A stretch of DNA of 64,000 nt, from the NCBI GenBank assembly GCA_933207985.1, contig OW240912.1, positions 253,058,347-253,122,346 on the forward strand, in the 5' to 3' direction. This DNA is from Pelobates cultripes. Lineage: Eukaryota; Chordata; Amphibia; Anura; Pelobatidae. Shown piece by piece: positions 35,559-47,554 of this stretch. A program made the translations under genes and the position numbers. The notes under the pieces were generated by a model, which was not told the DNA's origin, did not search any database, and was given only the letters and a program-made list of their open reading frames with translations. The first letter of the stretch is position 1, and each line of letters starts with the position of its first letter.

Positions 35559-35874
35559 GTAAAAAAGAACAGAGAAAAACTAATTTGGGTACATGCAAAT
35601 GAGTTCAACAAAGAACCAAGGAAAAAAGAAGAGGTGTACAAGTGAGATACATGGATAAAACAGGGGGTCAAAAATCAGGGATGAGGAGAAAGGGGAGAAC
35701 AAGTGAGAATGGGGGGCGAGAAGAGGGGAACAATGGTGACAGAAATGGTTATGGGGAGTGGGCATAAGTGTGGACATGTGAAGGAGCACATGTGAAGAAG
35801 AAATAAATGAATATAGGGGGATGCAGAAAGATTAAGAGGGACAGATGAAAATTAGAAACACGGTATAAAAAAAC

Positions 35875-36340
35875 ACACCCACACATGCACACAAAATACC
35901 CACAGATGCACACTAAAACTTCACACAAATGTGCTCCGGCATGCACACACCGGCAGTATAAAACACACCACTAAATTCACACACTAGCACTCTGCACAAA
36001 TACATCCCTCATTCACACGCAATCACTAACAAATATGCTCCTACATTGCCATTTAGCAACGTTCGCTTAGCAGGTCATATTCTCCGATCCACCCAAATAG
36101 AGGATCAAGTCCAATTTGATCTCCCAGTCATACTCTGCTACAGTCACACACTTGGCCACATAACATGTTATCTACCATCACACACCTTGCACTTATTGCC
36201 ATCCAACCACCAACCTAGTTATAATTATTATACAGTCATACTCCAAACTAGTCACGCTCATCCATCCGATCATATACCCCAAACTGGTCATATCCATCCA
36301 ATCACATACCGCAAATAGCATCTCTCCAATCAAATATACC
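35875..36340. repeat. CA-rich and ccatccaatcacata degenerate tandem region
   Basis: First acacccacacatgcacac-type units, then from about 36190 repeated ccaaactggtcatatccatc-like units of ~38 bp. ORFs over it are artefacts. Confidence 0.5.
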
Positions 36341-36716
36341 TAAATGACAGGTTTGGGCACATTGAGGAAGCTGGCCTTGGTAAATCAGGCCCCGATTATG
36401 GTTCTAATTGACAGTTTTCTGTTTTTGTTATTTAGATCTAACCCTTGCTGTGTATTAGCACCAGTAAAGTATAATGCCTTTTAATCAGTCTTAATCCTGC
36501 TGAAATTCTTGTAGCAAAGCATAAATATTTTCAAATGCTGCAAATTTTATCTAAATTTCAAGTTCATACTCTTATCACCCCAGATGAGATAAGAGAATAG
36601 ACTGCTATGTATTGTCTTTAGTCTGTTTGCAGCTTATTTTGACATCATTTTAACATTATTTGCTTTTACTCCCTCTATCAAAAAAAAAAAAAACACATTT
36701 ATATTCTGTAAAGTTT

Positions 36717-36858
36717 GGGGAATTCATTAAGATGTGAATTCTTGGAAATTCTAAAACAGTTTAATTGGAAAATTCTCCAAGCTACCTATGTTTTCAACAA
36801 TTTTAGCCTAAAATGTGAAATCTACTTTGAACTCATGTTGAATTCTCAACAAACCCTG
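36717..36858. mobile_element. Palindromic MITE, cagggttat family, diverged copy
   Basis: gggaattcattaagatgtga at the left and ctcatgttgaattctcaac then aaaccctg at the right, with gaaaattctccaagctacc in the core as in the copy at 5743. Poor termini. Confidence 0.45.
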
Positions 36859-37029
36859 TTTGTTTCTAAACACTGTGCTTTGTGTTTTATTCTACTTCCC
36901 AGGTTTAGAAGAATGTCTCATTTTACTATGGAATATGAATAAAGTAAAAAAAAAAAAAAAGACAATGTAAAAAAAAAAGTTTCTAGAACTTTACAAATAG
37001 AATAATAAATGTATTTATTTGCATTTATC

Positions 37030-39450
37030 CTCCCTATATCCTCAAGTGTTATTATTATGATTATTAGATAACGTCAATTTATTTTGCAGTGCTTTACAAT
37101 ATGATAAACAGGGAAATTTAACAATAAATGAGATCATTACAAAATGTTACAGGAACAAAAGGTTGATGAAAACCCTGCTCGAACATTTTAGAGGAGATGG
37201 GGTATAAAAACGCAGTTGGAAGGGCAGCCTAGGGGGATAGCAACAAAACAACAAGGTTGGAAAGTAGAAGAGCTGGAAAGTAAGAATAGAGTTTGGCACT
37301 TTAAGAAAGGGGCGGATGACAGCAATGTTTTTAAGGTGCAATCGGCAGGATTTGGCTACAGACGGAATATAAGTAATAAAGGTGAGGCCAGAACCAAAGA
37401 TAACACCAAGACAGTGAGTTTGCAGGGACGGGTTGATGCAGATACCATCAACTTGCAAAGAGAGCAAAAGAGGAGGAATTATGACAAGGTCTCTCAGTTT
37501 TAGAGAGCTTGAGTTTCAGAAATCGGGAGGACATCCAATCAGAGATGGAAGAAAGGCAACGGGTGACAAGTTCTAGAACAGCAGAGAAGAGATAAGAGGA
37601 GGTGAGATATATCTGGGTGACATCGGCATACATATGGTAGTGGAATCCAAAGGAATTAAAATGCTTGCCAAGAGAGGCAGTATAAAGATAAAACAAAATT
37701 GGACCAATAACAGAGCCTCAGGGTACTCCAACTGAGACATGAGAGAGAGTAAATGGAGTGTTAGAGAGATTAGAGACTAAACATGATCTGAAAAAATTAA
37801 ATCAAGGGTATTGCCAGCTACACGTGTTATTCAAAGATGTTATGAGGCTAATGATGTCAAGGGTGAGTTAATGGTAATGTTGAAGTCCCCAAGAATTAGT
37901 CAAGGAATATTACTTGCAGTAGGGAAGTCAGGCAGTGAAATGGTAAAGGAAGAGAAGAAGGTAGCCAAGGAGGCAGTAAATTACAGCAGTGTTTGCAGAG
38001 ATATATTTGAAAAGACGTGTTGAGTGAACTTCAAATAAAGAGAAAGAGAGGGAGGGGACTGGATTGAGGTTTGAAGGAGCAGTGGGGTGAAAGAAGAAAC
38101 CCTACCCCAACACTCAGATTTCTTGGGGTGTAAATTAAAGGGACACACTAGTCACTATAACCACTTTGTCTCTTTGAATTGGTTATAGTGCCTGGAGTGC
38201 CCTGGCACTGTCCCTCCATTCAGTGTTGCACCATGTTTGTGCAATATGCCACAAAAAAAGAGTCCCTGGCCACCCACAGTCCGGCCCCTTCTGTATGTGT
38301 AGCTAAGGCAGAGATTACACACTTCCTTGTTGTCATACCCATTCATACCATCAGTTGGAGCTCTGACAGGTTAAAAGCAGTCAGCTGACATCTCAGCCAA
38401 TCACAGCTGACCATTGCTGCTCAGGGTAAAACTTCCTTATTAGCCAAAGCAGCACAGAAGGGATGGATTGCCGGGGACTCTTGTTTAGCATTAAAACATT
38501 ACAAGATTAAAAACTGTTTAATGCTGAAAGAAATGATGGCACCAGGGGACTCCATACACTATAACCAGTTTAATGAGATGAAGCAGATACAGTGCTTACG
38601 GTGTCCCTTTAAATGAAGACCCCCAAAGGATAATGAGACAGGGGAAGCAGTATCAGTGGGTGAAAGCCATGTTCCAGTTAATGCAAACACATTTAGGGAA
38701 TGAGAGATGAATGCCATGGACTGCAGCTGAGTTAGTGATGTTGCACTCACAGTGTGCATTCCAGCTTGAAAGGAGGCTTCAAAGGGATAGTTACATGGGA
38801 TGGGTATAAGATTGTTATGGGTACTGGTGTTAGCACAAGATAGGTTAGTGGAAGAGGGAAAAGGAAGGGGAGCAGAAGGATAGAAAGGAGAAAATGAGAG
38901 TAAGATTTAAATGTTGCTGGAGAAAGGGTGGATATGTTTGAGAAAAGTACATGGGATGAATAGGGAGGGGGGAGAGGTAGAGCAGGGGCAATAAAGATGG
39001 TGCCAACAGGAACAGGTAAGCAGAAAAAAAGAGAAATTTCAATGAGTGAAGTGAAAGTAAAGGTGAAAAATAATTATGAGAATTATTATTCTCATTATTA
39101 TGAGAATAAGGAGTTTATATTATAGATAAAGAGATTAGATGGGGAAATTAAAACCAAAGAAAAGAGTGAAGGTTAGAATGGTTAAAATGCATGTAGTGCA
39201 GAATTTGAGCAGGTGAAGAGAGGTTGTTAGACATAATTGGTGTGTTTGCAAGAACAAGTAATTGGTACTATCTATAAAGCTAGTGAGTACTCTTGCTTGA
39301 CAGGCAAAAATGTGGAAGGGCATGCAGATATTGAGGTGAGAAAAATCAATAACGGAAAAAGGCAGAAGAGAAAATATTTGAGATTTCAAGACATATGGGG
39401 TAAGGGAATGGGAGAGATGAGACAGGTGAAAGTCATAAAAGATGAACATT
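37030..39450 (-). pseudogene. CR1/Rex1-like LINE, disrupted, minus strand
   Basis: Minus strand order: from about 39450, AT/pyrimidine-rich 5' sequence; at 38759-38614 an endonuclease-like start, SLNVFALTGTWLSPTDTA (LTETW motif changed to LTGTW); then, after a nested MITE, an RT segment at 37696-37448 with [16 protein letters not shown] (YADD changed to YADV) and [20 protein letters not shown]; then [20 protein letters not shown] and the 3' tail near 37080 with gcactgcaaaataaattgac. Much of the endonuclease-RT interval is deleted. The + strand element at 53825 is the same family. Confidence 0.7.
38139..38608. mobile_element. TTAA-flanked MITE with ~60-bp TIRs, nested in LINE
   Basis: TTAA at 38135-38138 and 38609-38612. 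Left end agggacacactagtcactat. Reverse complement of the right end agggacaccgtaagcactgt. Both continue to ggttatagtg(c/t)(c/a)tgg. 470 bp, no transposase. The TTAA target is shared by Kolobok and piggyBac; agggacac ends favour Kolobok. It sits inside the LINE endonuclease region, so it is younger than the LINE. Confidence 0.8.
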
Positions 39451-40461
39451 AATTTATAATTTTATGAATGCAATAACTCCAATACTAACAGAAATAAACA
39501 TTCAAAACTATATACAATTTTCCTGGAAATTCAGTGAACAAGAAGCCAAATGACTACATGTAAAACATAATTATCTTTATGACTAGTTCTATGATTTGAT
39601 CTGAAAAAAATAACTTCCAGCTTTAAATTAAAATGGAAGAGTATTAACTGTGTTGTACTATAAATTGTAATTTTCACCATTAGACAGTCCCTGTACTGAA
39701 TGGAAAAGCTTAATGGTATTATTAATGAGATAGAGAACATACAGTTTAGAAGGTTATGTCCTCTATTAACTGTCACTTCTGTAAAACAAAGTTTGCTTTT
39801 TAACTCCTTAAGGACACAGCTTCAGAAGCTTGTTTTACCCTTAAGGACACAGGCCATTTTTGAATTTTTTGCTGTTTGTGTTCCAACGCAATTTACATCT
39901 CTGTCATTTATTGCACCAACACATATTATATACCATTTTTTAGAGGGCAAACATGGCTTTAATTTGATGTCACATACACATAGATACATTCTCATTAATT
40001 ATAAAAAATGCCAGCTTAGAAAAAGTAATTAAAAATAAATTCATTTATGTGTCTTGATTTATCGAGTACATCATACGTAGAGTATTTCAGCTTATTTTGA
40101 AAGTTACAGGTCACAAAATACAAGGACTAAAATAAAATTTCATTTTTCAACAATTTTAGAAGTTGGTATGTTTGTCTTCTAGGTTTAGTAGCCATCACAG
40201 AAAAAAAAAATTGCCACACAAAAGTATATATTTATATAAAGTAAATATCACAGGCTATGTACCTAAGGTTAGTTTAATGTGTTTTGTTTTTTCTTTCTTT
40301 TGGCATATACACATATAACAAGGATTTGTAATGTGTATTTCGTAAAGCTGAAGTGTGCTATTCCTGCACAGAACCCCATATTGTGTTCAACTGCATTTTC
40401 TGAGTATAATGATACCCCATTGTGTGCCTTTGGCACTTTTCTGTAACGCTACAATGATATA

Positions 40462-42073
40462 CAGTTGCAAGAAAAAGTATGTGTACCCTTTGGAATGATA
40501 TGAATTTCTGCACAAATTGGTCAAAAAATGTGATCTGATCATCATCTAAATCACAACAATAGACAATCAGTGTCTGCTTAAACTAATAACACACAAAGAA
40601 TGAAATGTTGCCATGTTTTTATTGAACACACCATGTAAACATTCACAGTGCAGGTGGAAAAAGTATGTGAACCACTAGACTAATGACATCTCCAAGAGCT
40701 AATTGGTGTGAGATGTCAGCCAACTGGAGTCCAATCAATGAGATGAGATTGGAGGTGTTGGTTACAGCTTCCCTGCCCTATAAAAAACACACACCCGTTC
40801 TGGGTTTGCTTTTCACAAGAAGCATTGCCTGATGTGAATGATGCCTCGCACAAAAGAGCTCTCAGAAGACCTATGATTAAGAATTGTTGACTTGCATAAA
40901 GCTGGAAAGGGTTATAAAAGTATCTCCAAAAGCCTTGCTGTTCATCAGTCCATGGTAAGACAAATTGTCTATAAATGGAGAAAGTTCAGCACTGCTGCTA
41001 CTCTCCCTAGGAGTGGCCGTCCTGTAAAGATGACTGCAAGAGCACAGCGCAGACTGCTCAATGAGGTGAAGAAGAATCCTAGAGTGTCAGCTAAAGACTT
41101 ACAAAAGTCACTGGCAAATGCTAACATCCCTGTTAGCGAATCTACAATACGTAAAACACTAAACAAGAATGGATTTCATGGGAGGATACCACAGAGGAAG
41201 CCACTGCTGTCCAAACAAAACATTGCTGCACATTTACAGTTTGCACAATAGCACCTGGATGTTCCACAGCAGTACTGGCAAAATATTCTGTGGACAGATG
41301 AAACCAAAGTTGAGTTGTTTGGAAGAAACACACAACAATATGTGTGGTGAAAAAAGGCACAGCACACCAACATCAAAACCTCATCCCAACTGTGAAGTAT
41401 GGTGATGGGGGCATCATGGTTTGGGGCTGCTTTGCTGCGCCAGAGCCTGGATGGATTGCTATCATCGAAGGAAAAATGAATTCCCAAGTTTATCAAGACA
41501 TTTTGCAGGAGAGCTTAAGGCCATCTGTCTACCAGCTGAAGCTCAACAGAAGATGGGTGTTGCAACAGGACAATGACCCAAAGCATAGAAGTAAATCAAC
41601 AACAGAATGGCTTAAACCGAAGAAAATATGCCTTCTGAAGTGGCCCAGTCAGAGTCCTGACCTCAACCCGATTGAGCTGCTGTGGCATGGCCTCAAGAAA
41701 ATGATTCACACCAGACATCCCAAGAATATTGCTGAACTGAAACAGTTCTGTAAAGAGGAATGGTCAAGAATTACTCCTGACCGTTGTGCACGTCTGATCT
41801 GCAACTACAGGAAACTTTGGTTGAAGTTATTGCTGCCAAAGGAGGTTCAACCAGTTAGAAAAACCAAGGGTTCACATACTTTTTCCACCTGCACTGTGAA
41901 TGTTTACATGGTGTGTTCAATAAAAACATGGAACATTTCATTCTTTGTGTGTTATTAGTTTAAGCAGACTGTGATTGTCTATTGTTGTGACTTAGATGAT
42001 GATCAGATCACAGTTTATGACCAATTTGTCCAGAAATCCATATCATTCCAAAGGGTACTTTTTCTTGCAACGG
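40462..42073 (+). mobile_element. Tc1-like DNA transposon, structurally complete
   Basis: Terminal inverted repeats 40462-40675 and about 41869-42073, about 210 bp each, starting cagttgcaagaaaaagtatg, with an inner copy of the ggaaaaagtatgtgaacc motif (the IR/DR layout seen in Tc1 transposons such as Sleeping Beauty). Flanked by the TA target duplication (40460-40461 and 42074-42075). Length 1612 bp, normal for the family. It encodes one transposase, now broken, and lies inside the TTAA element at 39804. Confidence 0.92.
40841..41858 (+). pseudogene. Tc1-like transposase, DD34E, four lesions
   Basis: The reading begins [11 protein letters not shown] at 40841. The paired helix-turn-helix DNA-binding region ([20 protein letters not shown], then [14 protein letters not shown]) and the catalytic residues WTDETK, QQDNDPKH and SPDLNPIELLWH remain, with 34 residues between the second Asp and the Glu. 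Lesions: TGA at 40874 (a CGA Arg codon by C-to-T change), TAG at 41249, TGA with a one-base loss in an A-run at about 41347-41355, and a further one-base loss near 41817 before the normal end. Few lesions for an ~340-codon gene, so the copy is fairly young. It cannot act on its own. Confidence 0.9.
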
Positions 42074-43169
42074 TATAAGAGACAAGGCTATTTCAGTTTC
42101 TATAGTTAGAATTTCCGTAGATGGATTGGACTGGCCTATGTCTCATTTTAGGGTATTATAGCAGTGTGACTGTTCAAATAAGCCTGCAGAGGGCTTTCAT
42201 TTGATAAAGCAGACACCCCAGGATATTTTATATGGTGTATTTTGTACCTTAACTTGTCACCATTTTTTCACCAATTTATGCCAATGTTTGTGGTGATGGG
42301 GGGGAGTTTTTCTTACACTTGATATGCACCACTGTCATAAAAAAAACAAGTTATGCTAAGTTATGCTAAGTTACATCTTCAATAAAACAATCTGCCCAAT
42401 GTATGACCTAGGCACTATTTTGTGAAGTTACAGTGCTGTAAAAGAGACATGACAAGTTTAGGTTTTTAAGTGTGAATTTTCACACTTTAAAACGTGTGGG
42501 TTTTGATGCGTTCGTGTCCCACTTTGGAGCACTTGAGCAGGCTACATATTCCAGCTACACCATAAAGGCATACCATTTCTTAAAGAAGACACCCCAGGTT
42601 ATTTCAAAAGTCGTGTTTTGAACCTTAGCATGGGATCATTTTTCTGCTAGCTTGTACCAAGTGAAGTAGTAATAAGCATTTTTTCTGCCTTTTTGACACA
42701 CAAAGTGAGTTTGCACAGTATATTTTGCAAACCTTATGCATGCTACGACTGTATATTACTTCATATGTTTCTCAGCTATGTCATCTGAGTACAGCAATAC
42801 CCTCATACATACCTTTGCCAGGTATATGTGGACATGGAAGGGGCACATTTGAGACACAGTCATTCCAGTTGTTTTCAAACTTAGATTTTTTATGCTGTGT
42901 CCATGTTTCATTTTGGAGTAGTTTAGATGGTTGGTTATTCAAACTTCCCCACAAACACATACTATTTATTAAAGAAGACACCCTTGGGTAATTCAAAAGG
43001 CATATTTTGAACCTTAGGGTGGGATAATTTTTTTCTCTAGTTTGTTCCAGCTATAGTGGTAATGAGCATTTTTAAATGCATTTTTTTTACTTTTTTAAAC
43101 TTTTTTTGCTTTTTTAAACTCATTTTTAAACTTTTACTTTGCGTATTAAATTTTTTACACTTAATTTGT

Positions 43170-43830
43170 TTTAAACTTTGTTAAAACTTTTTTACACATT
43201 TAACATGTTTACCTTTAACCCCTAACTAGCAGCACTAACAGTAAATTCCCCAATTTCCCATAACCCCCAGCTATCAAAATATATAATTTTAAAATATTTA
43301 AATTACTTAAATAAATTGAACCCCTGAGGGATAAAAACAATATAAAAGTTAACCCTAAGGGGGTTAAAAAAAATCAGATCACAGTATAATACTGTGATCT
43401 GTATTTTGATCACTGTAGGTAGTGATCAACTGGCAAGGAAGGGTTAATTTTTATTAGGACTGGTTAAAGGGGGTGGGATTTTTTTTTCCTTTTTTTAAAT
43501 GTTACTAAATCTTTTTTAACTTTTTAAAACTTTTTTAATGTTAAGACCTAGCTATCCTAACACCAAATTCCCCAATTCCCCACTAACTTCTACCCACTTC
43601 AGCTAGCTAAATATATCATTTTAATATATTTAAATTAATTAATTAAATAAGATTAACCCCTGAGGGTTACAAAATATAAAAGTTGACCCTCAAGGGTTAA
43701 AACAAAAATAAGATCACAGTAAAATGTAATCCTTTCCAATTGATTACTGTAGTCAGTGATCAATTTGCAGGGAAGAAGTTAATTTTTATTTAAAATAGGT
43801 AAAGGGGGGTGGGACTTTAAACTAACTTTA
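43170..43830. repeat. Two tandem ~340-bp units inside the TTAA element
   Basis: Units at about 43200-43500 and 43540-43830 both contain aaattccccaatt(t)cccc, tatataattttaaaatattt-like sequence, aacccctgaggg, aaaagttaaccct/aaaagttgaccct, gatcacagta and gtgatcaa(c/t)t...gggtggga. Diverged by about a fifth. Confidence 0.75.
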
Positions 43831-44142
43831 TTTTTTTTAAACAGGGAGAAGATCATTGCTAATCTGTCTCCATGCACTTCACACTGTGACCAGGGAGGTG
43901 GATCACAAGTCCCTGAAGCACATGTGCTCGCTCTGACAGACTGTCAGAGTGATCACTGCTGCAGGGACGCTCGATCAGGTGCTCCCAGTCTGCCTCAAAT
44001 ACAGAGGCAGACCGGAGGAGAGTTGACCCCGCGATCGAGGCGATCTGGGATTAACTTTAGCAGACGGACCTGGTCCGTCATCCGGCGTTAACTGTTTCCC
44101 GGCATGGCGGACTGGATCCGTCATTCGTCACTAGGTGGTTAA

Positions 44143-45920
44143 CTAAAAACACTAAAGATAAAATAAAGTGCTTCTCTAGTCTAAAAAACGTAAATTTGTA
44201 CAACATGCCACATAGAAATGGATGTTAATATGTAATTTCAATGTATTTTTATACATGCAAATTGATTTGTTTCATTTATTGTATAATTAAACCATTAGTT
44301 TCATCACCAAGGGCAAAAGGAAGAAGAAAAAAATTCAGATTAAGGTCTCCTGCCATGCCTAAGCATTAGTTGTGCAATATATCTGAAAGTCTTGGCAGCT
44401 TTTAAAAGGCCGTCCTGTGATTACTAAGCAGATGAATTGATGTGGAAGTGCATTTACTGCTGACTGAATGGAGTTTGCGTATTCATCTCTCTGTTACTTT
44501 TCCTATCGGTCATACTGAAATAAATCTTTTTATAAATCTGGCTATTTAGAGGATATTGTAATAAATAGATCATTTTATTTCCTTACCAGAAAATTTAAAT
44601 TTTTCTATGTACAGAAAAAAAATGTTGCCACTGTAGCCATAGATTGAGACACAAAGCATTACTTATTCCAAATGTACTTATGTTGTGCCAAACCATTCCA
44701 CTGCTTTCTGACAAAATTCTTTTCTTTTCTGTAAGAAATGCATATTATCTGATTTGATCTGAAGCTATCTCATGCAGTATATTTTGCTGTTAGGTTGTTT
44801 GATTGGAGATATCGAAGCCATTTCTATCATAATGGAAACTGGATTCAAGAGACAAAATTATATTAAAAATATAATGCAAACTGAGATCTCAGTATTTTAA
44901 AACCTCTTTCTGTCTACTACAGATCAGTTGGCTATCTCATATTTTCACTGATTTATGCTCATCCAAAATTGCATCAAATTACCGGACCATCTTTTGAGGG
45001 GGATGTAACATTACATTAAATACAAACATTATTTAATATGATCTATTTATAAAAAAAAATATATAAAAATGAAAGTCTGTTGTAGCAATGTACGAAGTTG
45101 CCAAGATGCTTTGACATTTGGTTGAGTATTGGAGGACTAATAACGAGAACTAAGTATTAAAATAATGAAAATTACAAATTAGAAAAACAATACATCAGAA
45201 AATAAATTGGGTTAAACTCCATTGCAGGCAACCTAAATAAATATAAAATAACTAATGACATCAAATGTATATATGATGATGTAATTTCTATTGTTGTTGA
45301 CAAACAGTACTTGCAATGACATCGTCGTTAATCAGAGCTACAAACTGCACAAAGTAGATAGTGAAATAGAATGTAAGCCTCCACAACAGCCAGCAGCTAA
45401 ATGGCTATTACTTCCTTTAATGCAATTCCTGGTAATATGAATCAATATTCATTTTGTTAATGCCAATAAAAAATAAAAATGTATAATTGAAGTGAGATAA
45501 TTTCCAGTAAACCAGCTAATGTTTAATGCAGTAGTTCTACATGAGTTTCAAAGAACTCAACTTCACACAATACAATTTCTCTAGAGGTACCAACAGAGAG
45601 ATAATTTACTTGATAAATGCCCAGCAGACTAACCAATATATTAAAAGTGTCATTAAGAATGTATTTCTCTTACTAAAGACAGATCACTTTGTTTTCATTA
45701 ATAGCAATGAATACATACTTACATATAGTATAGATGCATATGACTTTATTTTTGCCTGGTGAGTTGTTGGATTAAGGAAATAATTTTGTCTACTACACTG
45801 TTTTAGTAGCTATTTCATTTTTTTTTTCCCTTTAAGTCTTGGTTTTGGAAAGATTCACTTTCTCCTTAAATTTGTTCATGTAGGTTTCCCTGCAACAGGT
45901 AGCTAACCTTAAGACCTTCA
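44143..45920. other. Unassigned intron 9 sequence
   Basis: AT-rich, no repeat family or coding segment recognised. The 73-codon ORF at 45541-45762 has no domain and no splice context. Confidence 0.6.
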
Positions 45921-45967
45921 AAGAAACACTATAAGGTACCCAAACTACTTCAGCTTAATGAAGCAGT

Positions 45968-46976
45968 CAGGGCCGGCCTTAGGTGTTCAGGCGCCCTGTG
46001 CGCAACAACCTTGTGGTGCCCCCCACGCCCCCACCCTCACCTGTCTCTGTTTGGACCCCTTCAAACAATTTCAGGAGCATTCACAATCTGTCACATCCAC
46101 CCCCTTCTACAAAACCCCTGCACCTCTTAACCAAAACCCCTGGCCAGATCTTCACCAAACCCCTGGCCACCACTTCATCAAAATCCTGGCCACCCTTTCC
46201 TCTTCATCAATGCCCTGGCCACACCTTCATGAAACTCCTGGCAACCCTTTCAACAAACTCCTGGCCACCCCTTACCCTTCATCAATCCCCTCCCACCCAT
46301 TCATCAGTCCCCTACCCCTCTCATCAATTCCCTCCCACCCCTTTATCAGCCCTCTGCCCCACTTTCATCAGACCCCTGACCCCTCATAAATCCCCTCCCA
46401 CCCCTTTATCACCCAACTGTCCCCTTTAATCAGCCCCATGCCCCCCTTTTCAATCCCCTGCTGCCCTTCATCATCCCCCTTAATAAATCCCCTGCCAATT
46501 AATCCAACCCCTGGCCACCTCTTCATCAATCCCCTGACCCCCTTAATTAAACTCCTGCACCCCTTCAACAAAACCTATTTAATAAAAAAAAAAAAAGAAC
46601 ATTCACTCAAGGCTGTTGCTCCCTGGACCGAGCTGTCAGTTCTCCTCTCTGCCAATTGAAGAGCACTGGGTGCCGCCTTCACTCACTGAATTGGATCCCT
46701 CCGCGGCTCCCTCTGATGACAGAGCACGTTGACGTCACGCAAGTACACGGCGTCACGTCCCCACGGTCCTCCTCCACACTCCATACAGAAGTGGATTCCT
46801 GGCCGCGGCTCTCTGCTCATAATTTGCAAGTCAAGTGCAGCATTATGCACTTGACTTGCTCTGCACTTGAAATACATAACTCGGCCAGCCTGCGAGCTGT
46901 GTTGGCCGCCCGGCGCCCCTCTTGCCATGGCGCCCTATGCGGCCGCACAGCTCGCACACCCCTTAGGCTGGCCCTG
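45968..46976. mobile_element. Nonautonomous hAT element with 8-bp target duplication
   Basis: Flanked by GAAGCAGT at 45960-45967 and 46977-46984. Inverted termini cagggccggccttagg and cagggccagcctaagg (14 of 16 match). 1009 bp. The interior holds the minisatellite at 46090-46560 and a GC-rich right half with an internal inverted repeat (caagtcaagtgcag/ctgcacttgaaa). ORFs on both strands are artefacts of the repeat. CAGGG ends and an 8-bp duplication are hAT hallmarks. Confidence 0.9.
46090..46560. repeat. cccctggccacc-cttcatcaa minisatellite
   Basis: About 18 imperfect units of 22-30 bp built from cccctggccacc and cttcatcaa(t/a)cccc. It encodes Pro/His/Thr-rich artefact ORFs. Confidence 0.85.
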
Positions 46977-47554
46977 GAAGCAGTTTTGATGTATAAATCA
47001 TGCCCCTGTAGTCTCACTGCTTAATTCTAAGCTATTTAGGAGTTAAATCAATTTGTTTATACAGCCTTAGTCATGCCTCCATGCATGTGACTTGCACAGC
47101 ATTCTCAAACGCTCCCTGTAAAAAAAATCTAATGTTTAAACTTCCTTTATTGCACAATCTGTTTCATTTAGCATTTCTCATCTCCCTCTGTTAATAGCCT
47201 TCTAGACCCCACAAGATCATCCTGTGGGTGATTAAAGTTCAGTATATAAACTCTGAAAGCAAATTAACATCTAATGAAAAATAAAACCATTATGCAAACT
47301 GTGTCAATCATATCCAGGGGACGTAGGCTAGGGCTGCATAAACAGAAACAAAAGTGATTTAACTACTAAACTAGAATGGAGAAGTGGGCATGATTTGCAC
47401 ACCAAAATTGCTTTAATAAGCTAAAGTTGTTTTGGTGCCTATAGTTTCCCTTTAAATACTTAAGCTATAAGTTACATTGTTGCGGGTGTATATTTTAGTT
47501 TCACCGAAGGCTAGAGTTGACCTGCTTACTGATTTCATAATCCGGATGTGCATG

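Larger units (their letters stand above)
39804..44138. mobile_element. Large TTAA-flanked nonautonomous element (piggyBac-like), 4.3 kb with Tc1 insert
   Basis: Left end ctccttaaggacacag after TTAA (39800-39803); right end gtcactaggtgg before TTAA (44139-44142). The termini are close to the ccccttaaggac ends at 13159 and 19794. The interior carries three diverged ~375-bp units (around 42170, 42540 and 42930, each with agacacccc(a/t) and gaaccttag motifs), two ~340-bp units at 43.2-43.8 kb, and a GC-rich end. No transposase of its own. Without the nested Tc1 it would be about 2.7 kb. Confidence 0.6.
45921..47451. mobile_element. TTAA-family nonautonomous element, interrupted by hAT
   Basis: Left end aagaaacactataaggtacc after ttca (eroded TTAA, 45917-45920); right end ggtgcctatagtttccct before TTAA (47452-47455). 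The terminal cact(a/t)ata and ctatagt are inverted. It contains agcttaatgaagcag and ataaatcatgcccctgtagt, also found at 20187. Excluding the hAT insert its length is about 520 bp. Confidence 0.65.

Noticed and set aside
45958..46429. Pro-rich 143/148-codon ORFs as a structural protein
   Set aside because: Both frames translate the cccctggccacc minisatellite inside an hAT element.
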